Source: Oncomelania hupensis (Eukaryota; Mollusca; Gastropoda; Littorinimorpha; Pomatiopsidae). Taken from it: 64,000 nt of DNA. Position numbers and translations under genes: made by a program. Under the pieces are notes generated by a model that ran no database searches, had not been told where the DNA came from, and was given only the letters and a program-made list of their open reading frames with translations. The DNA lies in assembly GCA_036898135.1 (NCBI GenBank), contig JBAHVR010000295.1, positions 62,001-126,000 on the forward strand, in the 5' to 3' direction. Below, one piece after another: positions 55,065-64,000 of this stretch (positions are counted from its first letter, which is position 1; every line of letters starts with the position of its first letter).

Positions 55065-55395
55065 GCGAACGTTGTGGTTGAGTGGTCTAAGGCAGGACTA
55101 ACTTGCCTTGTCCACAGACCAGAAACCAATGGCGCCTGACAGGTGTGGGTTCGATCCAGCATAAGGGCGTTATGTTTCTTCGAATATTATTTAGTTCCAA
55201 CTTGGGCAACATCTCGGGGGTTTTCTCCAGCTACTCCGGTTTGCTCCCCCAGCAAAATTTAAAAAAACACAAATATAGGCAGTTGGTTTTGGGCGCACCA
55301 CAGGCTGTGAGTATGCCTTCCCCAGGGGATGCGGCCGAGCATTTCCCAATAAAAGGGACCAAAAAGTGTCAAAAATCAAAACAAAACAAACTCCC
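55065..55395 (+). repeat. SINE with Leu/Ser-tRNA-like head
   Basis: Head GTTGTGGTTGAGTGGTCTAA (box A, 55071) and GTGTGGGTTCGATCCAGC (box B, 55144), with an extra arm between them, as in type II (Leu/Ser) tRNAs. The body ends GCATTTCCCAATAAAAGGGA and CAAAAAGTGTCAAAAATCAA. It interrupts the I-like LINE, whose C-terminal part resumes near 55410. Confidence 0.7.
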
Positions 55396-55409
55396 CCTCC
55401 CCCCAAAAA

Positions 55410-55735
55410 TCAATTGTAATATTAAATTATCTAGTCATAAACACTTCTCATTAATAGAAAGACATTTAAAAAAATTAGTGAATAAACAAAATATATTATC
55501 ATGTTCAAGAAATATTGCAAAGGTTAACAAAATATGAAAAAGATATTAATTGCATATAATAACAACCAATGTCTGTAAAATATTTATTTTTTGAGTGTAC
55601 ATATTTGTTACCCTTCTACACAGCAAAGAATGTAATGCTAACAAACACTGATGATATTAGTAATATATTGTACAATCATGCAATAATAGAAAAAATCATT
55701 TATAAATATAAATTTTCAAAAAAAAACTTTTTTTG
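55410..55735 (+). pseudogene. I-like LINE C-terminal remnant
   Basis: AT-rich frame fragments LKHFSLIERHLKKLVNK and KIFIF-CTYL-type residues (about 55425-55640) resemble the region after RNase H in I-like LINEs, including a decayed Cys position. Ends before a (GT)n tract at 55751-55780. Confidence 0.45.
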
Positions 55736-55982
55736 ATTGTACAGATACATGTGTGTATGTATGTGTGTGTGTGTGTGTGTCTAAAATCTTGGTAAGAAAT
55801 GAATAGATGTTAAATAAGAACAACTGAAACTGAAAACATTTAGTTCCAGTTCCCATTCAAGTTTTGGACATTCATTTTAAAATGCGTTTGTGTCTTGGGT
55901 ATTTTTCTTCGTTGATAAGAAGATTGTATTTACCGCCGACGACATTCAGTTCGTAGATCACAATGCTTCAAGGCATTGCTTC

Positions 55983-56693
55983 CTACATGATCAAGCACGT
56001 TCCTTTACTGGCCGCATTTGCGGTGAAACCACTTGCCCCACCCAAAACGATTGCAGCCGCTATACGTTCTTGTCTCTCTTCCTCCTTTTGGAGCTTGAGT
56101 TTCTTCTCCTCTTCTTCCATCTGTTTCTCCAGCAATTTCCAAGCCTTTTCTTGACTTACATCCTTCTCTTTCATTATCTTCTGAAGCAAAGCATCTTTTT
56201 CTTGTGTGAGTTTAATAACCTTAGGATCTTCAAAGTATTTTTTGCTATTTTCTGAGTTAATCTGTTTGATTAGTTCCAGGAGGTCAAACACGAGTTTATC
56301 CTTGGTTTCCTGACTCGCCTTGTTGGTAAACAAGATGTATCTTCCATACACAGCTTCCACTATGCCTTTTAGATCTGGGACGTGTCGACCTTCTTTCTTG
56401 GCTGCTTCATGGGAATCTCTGCACTGTTGCAATATCATCTCCATCTCTGCTTTGCCTTCAATGGATTCGGCATGAGTAAATACTAGGATCATATATCTTC
56501 CAAGGTGGTCTGCAAACACGTTTCTTAGCATTTTATATGCTTCGTGCTCTTCGTTGGTAAATCTTTCTTTGATGTTCAATATAAACAAAACAATGTTGGG
56601 ACCCGGTGAAGCAAACGTGATGCACCTGCCAATTTCGAAACTGACTTCGTTTTGGTCTCGATCTGTGTCGCATACCCCTGGGGTATCAATGAC
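55983..56693 (-). CDS. AIG1/GIMAP-like GTPase, terminal exon, CaaX C-terminus
   Basis: The minus-strand exon starts after acceptor TTTTCTGTTGCAG at 56694 in phase 0 with VIDTPGVCDTDRD (G3, DTPG), continues FASPGPNIVLFILNIKERFT and the G4-like LVFTHAESIEG, IVEAVYGRYILFTNKA (G5-like), then a long charged coiled coil (about residues 140-215, KDALLQKIMKEKDVSQEKAW and EEEEKKLKLQKEEERQE), a glycine/alanine-rich stretch and the end KGTCLIM. CLIM fits a CaaX prenylation box (Met favouring farnesyl), consistent with membrane anchoring. The exon with the P-loop, expected upstream on this strand (above 56700), was not found before the Polinton at 58.2 kb. The same phase-0 intron site occurs in the gene at 3559-6659. 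Confidence 0.85.
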   Translation of the reverse strand, partial: VIDTPGVCDTDRDQNEVSFEIGRCITFASPGPNIVLFILNIKERFTNEEHEAYKMLRNVFADHLGRYMILVFTHAESIEGKAEMEMILQQCRDSHEAAKKEGRHVPDLKGIVEAVYGRYILFTNKASQETKDKLVFDLLELIKQINSENSKKYFEDPKVIKLTQEKDALLQKIMKEKDVSQEKAWKLLEKQMEEEEKKLKLQKEEERQERIAAAIVLGGASGFTANAASKGTCLIM

Positions 56694-56700
56694 CTGCAAC

Positions 56701-58221
56701 AGAAAACGTTAAGCAAAATGATAAACACCTTTTTTAATTGGAAGTCATATTTATTAACGTTGGCCTAATACAGAGACAGTCACGCAATACGAATTCTATT
56801 TAGACGACTCAGCTGTTTACGCTTTCTCAATATTAAGGGACTAGGTTAGGACTTCATCATCATAAGTGGGTGGGTATGTATGTGGTAAAAGACTTATGAT
56901 CCAAGTGGATAACAAAAGAATGTAGACGAAGTTCTTCAACCAATGACAAGGCACTTGATCCACGAACACTATACTAAAGAAGACGGTCCAACTTTTTTTT
57001 CACAAAATTACTTTTCGTTCACCTAGACACAAAATGACTCGATCCCCCTTTCTCTAGCCTAGAGACCAATACTAACCAGAAATGTGAACAGCGAGCCAGT
57101 TATATAGGCTTAGGGATTAAAACAGTGAACATCATTTACGAAATAGCCGAAACTGAAGCGTGCATGACTAGTACCCACAAACTACCCCTAATAACAGGAA
57201 TCTTCTAAGACTACTAAAAATCAATCAAAAGAGTAAATACATTACAATATAACCTTTTCAAACAATCAGCAAAGAATAGGAAGGAGAAAACTACAAAACA
57301 AACTGACATTGAGACATACACAAGGAGAACGACATAAACACATCCAAACAAGTAAGTCAAGACAGAGTCAAAGTCAAATGGGGGCAAGGGTCAATAAAAG
57401 AAGATGATCGTCAAGTCAGGTACATACATTGTAAAACGTAAACAAAATACACAACAACAAACAAGAATACACTTATCATTAAACACAGAAGGGGAAACAA
57501 AACATGGATCCACAGAAACAGAGGACAGAACAGTTTCTCCAAAATACTCGTTTGCATTTTACATGAACATAGTCAAACAACATGCCTGGATGGCATGTAC
57601 AGATAGTATTGAACAAAACCTGACGTTAATTTACCAGCTCTCGCCGTTATTAAATTAACCACCTTGAGACGTTTACACCCATACTGTAAAGCAGAACTCG
57701 CTAGGAAGAATGTAAGGTAGCATACTTGGACATCTGACCGGTGCCACTTGACCACTAAGTAACGATCTACCCTGCGTTTCTTCTCTGACACTCGAAATAA
57801 GACGTAACAGATAGTGTCCCATAAGCAGGACAGGAGAACAAAAGACGGCCGAGAAAAGATTCCTGTAGTCGAGAGAACGAAATGATTGGTCGGAGATGAC
57901 ATAGACTCCTGCATATCCTCCTCGGTACACCTCGCAATAACCAGGTAGTCACACGCGAAGCAGAGAGGGGATTAATTAGACTTGAACCCCACTTGTTTTC
58001 CAGACATCATTTTATTACAATATATGTTGTTTTAAGAGCATTTTAAATGCACCCCAAAGCACTCTGGAAATCAATCATCTGCTAATATATATGAGTATTT
58101 CTTGCATCTTTGGTTGGAGCCCGGAGGTGGTTGAAATTTAACTAAAATATACCCTTTTAAACAAAAAAAAATTACAACCCTTCTTTTTGAAAAAAAAACA
58201 AACTGCATTATGGTTGTAACA
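56701..58221. other. Intron or flank without recognised gene
   Basis: No P-loop exon was found on the minus strand. Overlapping minus-strand frames at 57573-57952 carry no domain. If the AIG1 gene is intact, its 5' exon must be beyond this, past the Polinton. Confidence 0.4.
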
Positions 58222-58458
58222 TTACACATTAATGTCCGCAGGAATGATCTTTTTTTTAACAAGATAGTCCCGAGTAAATAAGGATAATGAAAAGATACCA
58301 ATCAGTTTACCAACATCTGAATGATCCATCTTTCCTAATTTAAAAGGTTTCATTTTGTAAAGAGATTTTGCAATCATAGCATAAGCTGTATTTAGGCCAA
58401 CTAAGACAACACTATGGTATCCAAGATTTACAATTATTTGCTCATATGGTACACTCAT
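58222..58458 (-). CDS. Polinton-type small hydrophobic protein
   Basis: About 78 residues from MSVPYEQIIVNLGYHSVVLVG, with a hydrophobic segment (LGYHSVVLVGLNTAYAMIA), a KMDHSDVGK linker and a second hydrophobic segment (LIGIFSLSLFTRDYLV), then KKKIIPADI. I recall similar short two-segment proteins in Polinton/adintovirus-like elements. That recall, plus the neighbours (KQKS protein, integrase, PolB), is the basis for the call. Start chosen at the second Met because the first seven residues are Lys/Tyr-rich. Function unknown. Confidence 0.5.
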   Translation of the reverse strand: MSVPYEQIIVNLGYHSVVLVGLNTAYAMIAKSLYKMKPFKLGKMDHSDVGKLIGIFSLSLFTRDYLVKKKIIPADINV

Positions 58459-58499
58459 TTTTTTATATTTTATTAAAAACATAATAATACATTATTACT

Positions 58500-59252
58500 G
58501 CATTGAAAACAAATCCAATGATGGATTCAATGATGAAGATGATTCAATTTCTTTCTCTATAAGTGGTTTTGTGGATTTCTGTTTCTTTTTCCATTGGAGG
58601 TATTTAAATTCTAAATTTGACCACATCTCCCCTCTCCTACACTCTCTCCACTGGCTTCCTGTTCAATAGAGAATTTCTCACAAGACTGCCACACTCTGCT
58701 ATAAGTCCCTTGATGCTTCTGGCCCACTATATATATATCTGACCTACTCCATCTCTACACCCCATCCCGTCAGCTTCTCTCTTCTGCAGACTCTCGTATC
58801 TTTACGATCCCCACTGTCAGGACAAAAACTTTTGGCCAAAGGTCTTTCTCTTATCAAGCCCTTGTTACCTGGAACCAGCTCCCCCACTTCATCCGTCATT
58901 CACCCTCCCTGCCAACCTTCAAAAAATATCTCAAAACTTATTTATTTCCATCATAGTCTTTAATCTTGATTGTTTTTGAGTATGTTTGGTGTGCTTAAGC
59001 TTCTCGCAGTGACTAATTTAATTGATTTTTTTTGTTTTCTTTATTATAGAAGTGATTAAGTGTGCGTGCGTGCGTGCGTGCGTGCATGCGTGTGTGTGTG
59101 CGTGTGTGTGTCTGTGTGTGTGTTTTGCAGATGGTGGTTATCAGTGAAAAAATTATCTTCTTTTCTTGTTTTGTATGTTTTCTTTTTGATTAGTTGTAAA
59201 TTTTTTACTTTGTAAATGCCTAGGGCTTTGTTTAGATTAGGCGTCAATAGCC

Positions 59253-59299
<47 letters not shown>

Positions 59300-59601
59300 T
59301 TATATATTATGTACCCACTTGCACCTACTACTCCGGCTATACATAAATAATATATCTTATTTGAAGATTGTACTGGTTGTATTGGTTTCTCTTTGTTTGT
59401 TGTTAATGTTTGTGGCGTTATTGTTTCTTCTTTTATCTGTGTTGATTCCTTATTTGTTAATATGTTTGTTTTTGTTTGTCTGTTCCATCTATGTAACTTG
59501 TTAAATTCTGCTAACTGCTTTCCAGCTGCAATTCTTCCTAGACTCTTTTGTTTAGTCACTGCCACTGGGATCTGTTGGTTCTCCGAATTCTTCACCTCCA
59601 T
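58500..59601 (-). pseudogene. Polinton-type KQKS membrane protein, split by an L2 LINE
   Basis: Minus-strand frame from 59601: QIPVAVTKQKSLGRIAAGKQ, a Lys/Thr-rich linker, then the transmembrane-like segment IYYLCIAGVVGASGYIIYK ending at about 59300. There the poly-Leu of an L2 LINE tail (AAT)n interrupts it. On the far side of the LINE (58620 down to about 58500) a frame YLQWKKKQKSTKPLIEKEI, rich in Ser/Glu, fits as the missing C-terminal tail. The first ~105 residues match the fragment at 923-1200. It is a single-pass membrane protein of unknown role. Confidence 0.6.
58618..59302 (+). pseudogene. L2/CR1-like LINE, 5'-truncated
   Basis: Starts in the RT C-terminus (LLHSLHWLPVQ equivalent at about 58640-58675, TVRTKTFGQRSFSYQAL equivalent at about 58811-58866, WNQLPHFIRH and FKKYLKTYLF), followed by a 3' UTR with (GT)n and ending AGCCATAATAATAAT (AAT)n at 59249-59300. 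It inserted into the membrane-protein gene of the Polinton. Confidence 0.8.
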
Positions 59602-59772
59602 CTCGGATTGGAAGAGTCCGTTTTTAATAGCAAAGAAATTTATTTGCTGAAAAGTAGCCCAGCTGAAAATGGTGACAACAAGCTTCCAAACTTATAATAT
59701 AGATTTCTTGATACCTCACTAATCCCATTGACAATAACAGGATCTTAAATCAAATCATCAAATAAATCATTC

Positions 59773-60078
59773 TCACATTCTAAAGTAACAAAGGTCAACA
59801 CAGCTTTGGTATATAACTTCACAATCGAACACCCTAAACTTTAAACCATTATAGCACCGAGGACTTTTCTCATATTTATTATGTAATATAATTATCTCTT
59901 CGGGCCTCAGTCTTTGTACTTGTTCAGCTGTTAAGTCAACACCGAGATAATACTTTGACTTTCCGGAAGCTACAAATGCAATCAGCCTGTCTCTTTTCTT
60001 GTTGTCAACACCTGTAGCTGTGACATTAATAGCTTCTTCCCTTAACAAGTCATCACAATTCATTTTAAATACAAACAA
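59773..60078 (-). CDS. Polinton-associated protein of unknown function
   Basis: 101 residues, or about 96 from the second Met (60063). Contains LIAFVASGKSKYYLGVDLTA, then RLRPEEIIILHNKYEKSPRC and ends LCYFRM. No known domain recognised. It lies in divergent orientation to the integrase side genes, with a short AT-rich gap (60079-60218) that may hold promoters for both. Confidence 0.35.
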   Translation of the reverse strand: MFVFKMNCDDLLREEAINVTATGVDNKKRDRLIAFVASGKSKYYLGVDLTAEQVQRLRPEEIIILHNKYEKSPRCYNGLKFRVFDCEVIYQSCVDLCYFRM

Positions 60079-60218
60079 AACTAAAAAATGAATTTAAAAA
60101 TGGCTGGGGCTGCAGTGGTGCTCTGCTCTTCTGCTGTCAATGCCTGAGCCTTTTCAGGATCAAATTATTTGTTTTCAAAACTAGACAGTAAAAAGAATCA
60201 AAATGGCATAACATAGCA

Positions 60219-60458
60219 ATGGAAAAATTACAACAAGATCAGGCCGAATATGAGAAAAACAGACTTATGCAGCTTGATTTTGTAAATAAAAGAATAAAAG
60301 TGGAAGGCCATTCTGATAAAACATTCGAAGACGTTGATGAAGCTTTGCACCAATATTATTTATTCACTGGCACAACACTACCTTCATTAAAACAGCCTGA
60401 TTATCTGATTACTACACACCTAACATCGCACCTACAATGTCAGAGACTGGAGAATTAA
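60219..60458 (+). CDS. Polinton-associated hypothetical protein
   Basis: 79 residues, acidic/amphipathic (KLQQDQAEYEKNRLMQLDFV, then KTFEDVDEALHQYYLFTGTT). No domain recognised. Precedes the integrase region by ~90 bp on the same strand. Confidence 0.35.
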   Translation: MEKLQQDQAEYEKNRLMQLDFVNKRIKVEGHSDKTFEDVDEALHQYYLFTGTTLPSLKQPDYLITTHLTSHLQCQRLEN

Positions 60459-60544
60459 TTTTAATTGTGTTTGAAATAACAGTAATTTATTACCTTGTTA
60501 AACAAAAATATAAATCTAAATAAAATATGACTTCACGTTTGTCT

Positions 60545-61494
60545 AGATTATATTATTCTCAATCGGATATTGGAAAGGGATGACGGCAGTTACTAAACTA
60601 GTAGGAAAGACTGGCTTTTCAGCAAACACAGTTAAACAATGGTTATCGAAGCAAGCTGTATGGCAAATCTATCTTCCACCCCCAGAAAAAAATAAGACCA
60701 AAATTTGAAAACTCGAGACTAAATGACACCCACCAAATAGATTTGTTATATCTTCCCCATGACAAAATAAAAGAAAGAAATACAGGTATGCCCTTACTGT
60801 TATTGATATAGCTACCAGGTTTAAAGACGCTCATGCTCTTAAGACTAAAATTTCTGCTGAGGTCGCTCAAGCCTTAAATGCGATTTATTCAAAAGGGCCT
60901 CTGAAATTCCCTAGACTTATTCAATGCAATGAGGGGTCTGAATTCAAATGAACCGCTAACCAGCTTTTGTTAAAACATAATGTAACTGTCAGAAGAAAAG
61001 TTGTTGGATTACACAGATCGCAGGGTATTGTAGAAAACTTTATTCAGCAACTGGCAGAAAGGTTATTCACTTATCAGTATTCAAAGGAGTTTTTTTTACA
61101 GAAACCATTAATACAGAATGAATTATTAGGCTACTGCGAGTTTTACGGTAAATTAATTCAGAAGTAAGCAGGGTTACAGGATTAAAACCAGTTGAGGCCA
61201 TTAAAAAGAAACAGACTGTTGTTGCTGTTTCGAAGCCTGGTCAGCCGGACCTAACTTTGATGAACAAAACAGATATCTTAATCAGCCTGGAGAAGTTGCT
61301 AATGACACTATAAGAAGAGCTACGGACTCGGTTTGGTCATTAAGCATTTACCAAGTTGACAAAGCAATGTCTACTGATCCACCTGTGTATTATGTAAGAC
61401 CAAAAAGTGATCGTAAAACACAACAAATAAATTTTGTAAAAAAAGAACTTCAGATTGTCCCACCCGACACAGAGCCATTAAGGTTTTCTAATTA
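60545..61494 (+). pseudogene. Polinton/Maverick-type integrase, decayed
   Basis: Read over several frames: N-terminal KLVGKTGFSANTVKQWLSKQ, the core RYALTVIDIATRFKDAHALK (first catalytic Asp), LIQCNEGSEFK, where the expected second Asp is Asn, and VVGLHRSQGIVENFIQQLAE (third catalytic residue Glu), followed by the C-terminal region to about 61494. The arrangement fits retroviral-type DDE integrases of Polintons. Frame changes at about 60700 and 61160 and the D-to-N change make it non-functional. Confidence 0.75.
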
Positions 61495-61505
61495 AGAAAA
61501 TAAAA

Positions 61506-61724
61506 ATGTCTAAAAACAGTAAGGACACAGTCAGGAGCTTGCCAAGTATATTAGAGGACCTTTCACCAAAGTTTTCAATATTTAATGATGAATATTGGAC
61601 CATCTTTTACACAGCCTTACCTACAAAATACATCTTTATGCATAATAACTATACTAAACAACACCAAATTAATTTAAAAAAATTCATATTTGCATGCGAA
61701 ATAGAATTTGAAAAAAGATTTTAA
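61506..61724 (+). CDS. Polinton-associated hypothetical protein
   Basis: 72 residues ending at 61724 (SKNSKDTVRSLPSILEDLSP, then FNDEYWTIFYTALPTKYIFM). Not recognised. It lies between the integrase and the polymerase remnant. Confidence 0.3.
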   Translation: MSKNSKDTVRSLPSILEDLSPKFSIFNDEYWTIFYTALPTKYIFMHNNYTKQHQINLKKFIFACEIEFEKRF

Positions 61725-61949
61725 TAGAATTGTTGATTGTGGAAATTATAATAAAAACCTTTTACAACCATATACATTTTACTTCGAGAGATTGTGGGGA
61801 AATTTTATTCTTAAAGTTTGTAAAGTTCATAAAATGAACCAACATCATGTTTGTAAATGGGAATTCAGTTTTTCCCCTAGTTAATTAGTTTTTAAGTTTA
61901 CAGTTTAGTTTATGATTATTATTTTTTAAATTTAAAGTTTTGTTATCGG

Positions 61950-63805
61950 TATAAAAATGACGACACAAAAAGTCTTTCGCAATCTCCTTTGTTTAAAGAC
62001 ATCTTTCAGACATTACAACTTCCCATTCTTGACAGTCAAGATGTTATTAAATCTGTCTATTATAACTACTCATTTGTACTCAATAGTTTTAGTTTCAAAT
62101 TCCCTGTTTAAATATGCATCTACGCTCATGTAATCTTTATTAAACTGGGTAGTATTGATGAAACGATGACTGTATGGTTTTCTTCAAATCAAATTGTAAG
62201 TGTTAAAATCTTCAGACCTAGACAATGCTTATAACAACATCTTGATGAAACAGCTACAAGGCAGTATAGAGCGAGCAAATATGACAGGGTCTGGGTGGAC
62301 AGAAGGAACTTTAGAATCATTAGAGCTGAACATTACAAAGTATAATCCAATCAAATGAAAATCTTATATCCCTCTTCCCAAAGAAATTATTGACAAGAAG
62401 GCTGTATTGAATATTAAGAACTCAGACAACAAATGTTTTATATGGTGTGTTCTGGCTAAATTATATCCTATTCAGTCTAAAGAACATCCTGAAAGAGTGT
62501 CACTGTACAAAGATAAAGTAACAAACTTAAATCTTAAAGACATTAATTTCCCTGTTAGCCTCGAAGCCATCGACAAATTTAAATCCCAGAACACTCCTAT
62601 AACAGTCAAAGTATATTTTTGGGACCCTGAATCAAAACTTATTCCTTTAAGAATCTCTCCTAATGCCCCATCGTATTTAGACCAACATCACCACGTTGAT
62701 CTTTTACTAATAACAGACCCGCAAGAGTGAACAAGACCCTAGCATGCAACATTATACTCTGATAAGAAACATATCTAGATTATTAGGACACACTTCAAAA
62801 CATAACGGTCAACAATATTTGTGCAGACGCTGTTTAACCAGAGTATCTAGTTTGCAAGTGGCTGACAAGCATAGTAAAATATGCAAAAGCATAACAGATA
62901 TTCAAACCCGTCTTGTGTTACCAAAGCCAGGTTCTCAAGTATATTTTAAAAACTTCAACAAACAATTCAAACAGCCTTATATAGTTTATGCCAACTTCGA
63001 ATCATTGAATCTGTTTGTTGGACGATGTGTTTGAAAAATACAAAGAAACTAGTTTACATCATTATTCCCTTGATCCTTTTCATTGTATTTCTTCACCAGG
63101 AATGAGATGGGATGCTTTCTTAAAACTTAGTGATTCTAAAATTGATCTCATAACTGACCAGGTAATGATGACAATGATTAAGTCAGGCATTCATGGTGGA
63201 ATAAGCGTGGCAGCCCATAATTATTGCAAAGCCAACAATAAATACTGGAAGCACCATGACCCCTCACAGAAAACTTATATAATGTACTTAGATGCAAATT
63301 ATTTATAGGGTTGGGCAATGAGTGAGCCTTTACCAGTTTCAGATTTCAAATTACATGTTAATCCAAACCCTGCAAACTTAATGCGGTTAAGCAGTATTTT
63401 AAATCACCCTAAAGTTCATGCTATAGGGTTTATTGTCGACGTTGACCTAGAGTACCCCAAGGCCTTACACGACCTACACAATGATTACCCATTAGCACCG
63501 GAAAGAATGCATGGTACAGACACGCAACTTAAACTTATTCCCAACCTCTTTAATAAATCTAATTACGTCTGTCACTACAGAAACCTGCAGTTCTACGTCA
63601 GACATGGCATGAAGTGTACAGCGATTCATAAGCTTTTATACTTTAAACAAACGAAGGTCTTGACTGGGTACATCAATAAAAACACAGAGCTCAGAAAACA
63701 AGCACAATTTACGTTTGAAAAATATTTCTTTAAGCTGCTGAATAACAGCTGTTTTGGTAAAACTATAGAGAACCCTTACAAGCGAAAAGACACCAGTCTA
63801 ATTAC
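61950..63805 (+). pseudogene. Polinton/Maverick-type protein-primed DNA polymerase B, decayed
   Basis: Ordered family landmarks over several frames: YIPLPKEIIDKKAVLNIKNS (62370), DNKCFIWCVLAKLYPIQ, HPERVSLYKDKV, a CRRC...H...C finger (62824-62885), YVYANFESL-like exonuclease strand, MRWDAFLKLSDSKIDLI, polymerase motif A as MYLDANYL, stop, GWAMSEPLPVSDF (63285-63355), and motif B-like FKLLNNSCFGKTIEN (63731-63774). An in-frame TAG at 63306 and several shifts break it, and a LINE replaces the 3' end at 63806. It would replicate Polinton DNA with a protein primer. Confidence 0.85.
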
Positions 63806-64000
63806 AACACCTAGCATAGCATAGCATAGCAAATACGGCATGCAGGCTAAAAAGCCTTTGGCCCTCATAATTGATCTTAATGAGGGTCCCAAGACCCACC
63901 CCCTGGCATCAGTGCCTACCAATTTAGATTTTTTAAGCCTCCATATATTGGTGGAGTAGATGCTATCCCTAAATAATTTGTCCAGACTATTCTTGAACAC
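63806..64000 (-). mobile_element. LINE B (CR1-like) 3' end inserted in PolB
   Basis: The plus strand shows the tail as AGCATAGCATAGCATAGC (63813-63833). The minus strand reads the RT end FKNSLDKLFRDSIYSTNIWR. Same family as 16150-16500. It continues beyond the window. Confidence 0.65.

Noticed and set aside
57573..57952. Three overlapping minus-strand frames as the missing P-loop exon of AIG1 gene 2
   Set aside because: No GxxxxGKS/T motif in any frame between 56.7 and 58.2 kb.

Overview
The window looks like a piece of an animal nuclear genome, most likely a marine invertebrate and plausibly a mollusc. That placement is inferred from three things: two intron-containing AIG1/GIMAP-type GTPase genes, the mix of mobile elements (Gmr1-like Ty3 retrotransposon, Polinton/Maverick, Penelope-like, L2/CR1, L1/Tx1 and I-like LINEs, tRNA-derived SINEs), and abundant microsatellites. 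There are no bacterial-type operons. Almost every long open frame is mobile-element sequence, and host genes appear only as separate exons.

Layout. 0-3.2 kb: retroposon debris, a small Polinton-type protein fragment and a 5'-truncated LINE ('LINE A'). 3.5-6.7 kb: a two-exon AIG1-like gene (+) with a Penelope-like RT remnant in its intron. 7-13.2 kb: AAGGTCA-rich repeats, a hAT-like element with an 8-bp target duplication, and LINE A tails. 13.5-21.9 kb: copies of a retroposon with an AACT tail ('family R'), a 0.8 kb foldback, and a CRE/E2F-like promoter candidate. 22-30 kb: low-complexity blocks, an inverted-repeat element containing an L2/CR1 LINE, and two possible host exons. 30.2-39 kb: a Gmr1-like retrotransposon with domain order gag-PR-IN-RT. 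It is split by a TIR element that itself carries a LINE A copy, and is followed by an inverted, internally deleted relative and a partial LTR. 39-45 kb: a hairpin-forming minisatellite hit by a MITE and by two oppositely oriented TIR elements that form a 3.5 kb palindrome. 45-55.7 kb: an AT-rich RT/RNase H LINE interrupted by a 6.9 kb composite block (THAP remnant, L1/Tx1-like LINE) and by SINEs. 56-56.7 kb: last exon of a second AIG1-like gene (-) ending in a CaaX box. 58.2-63.8 kb: a decayed Polinton/Maverick (membrane proteins, integrase, protein-primed PolB) cut by two LINEs.

The two AIG1 genes share a phase-0 intron at the same site, just before the G3 motif, so they probably belong to one local family. 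The rest is a nested record of transposition in which several insertion events can be ordered from intact target duplications. No coordinated host pathway is visible. No similarity search was possible, so family names rest on motifs read by eye.
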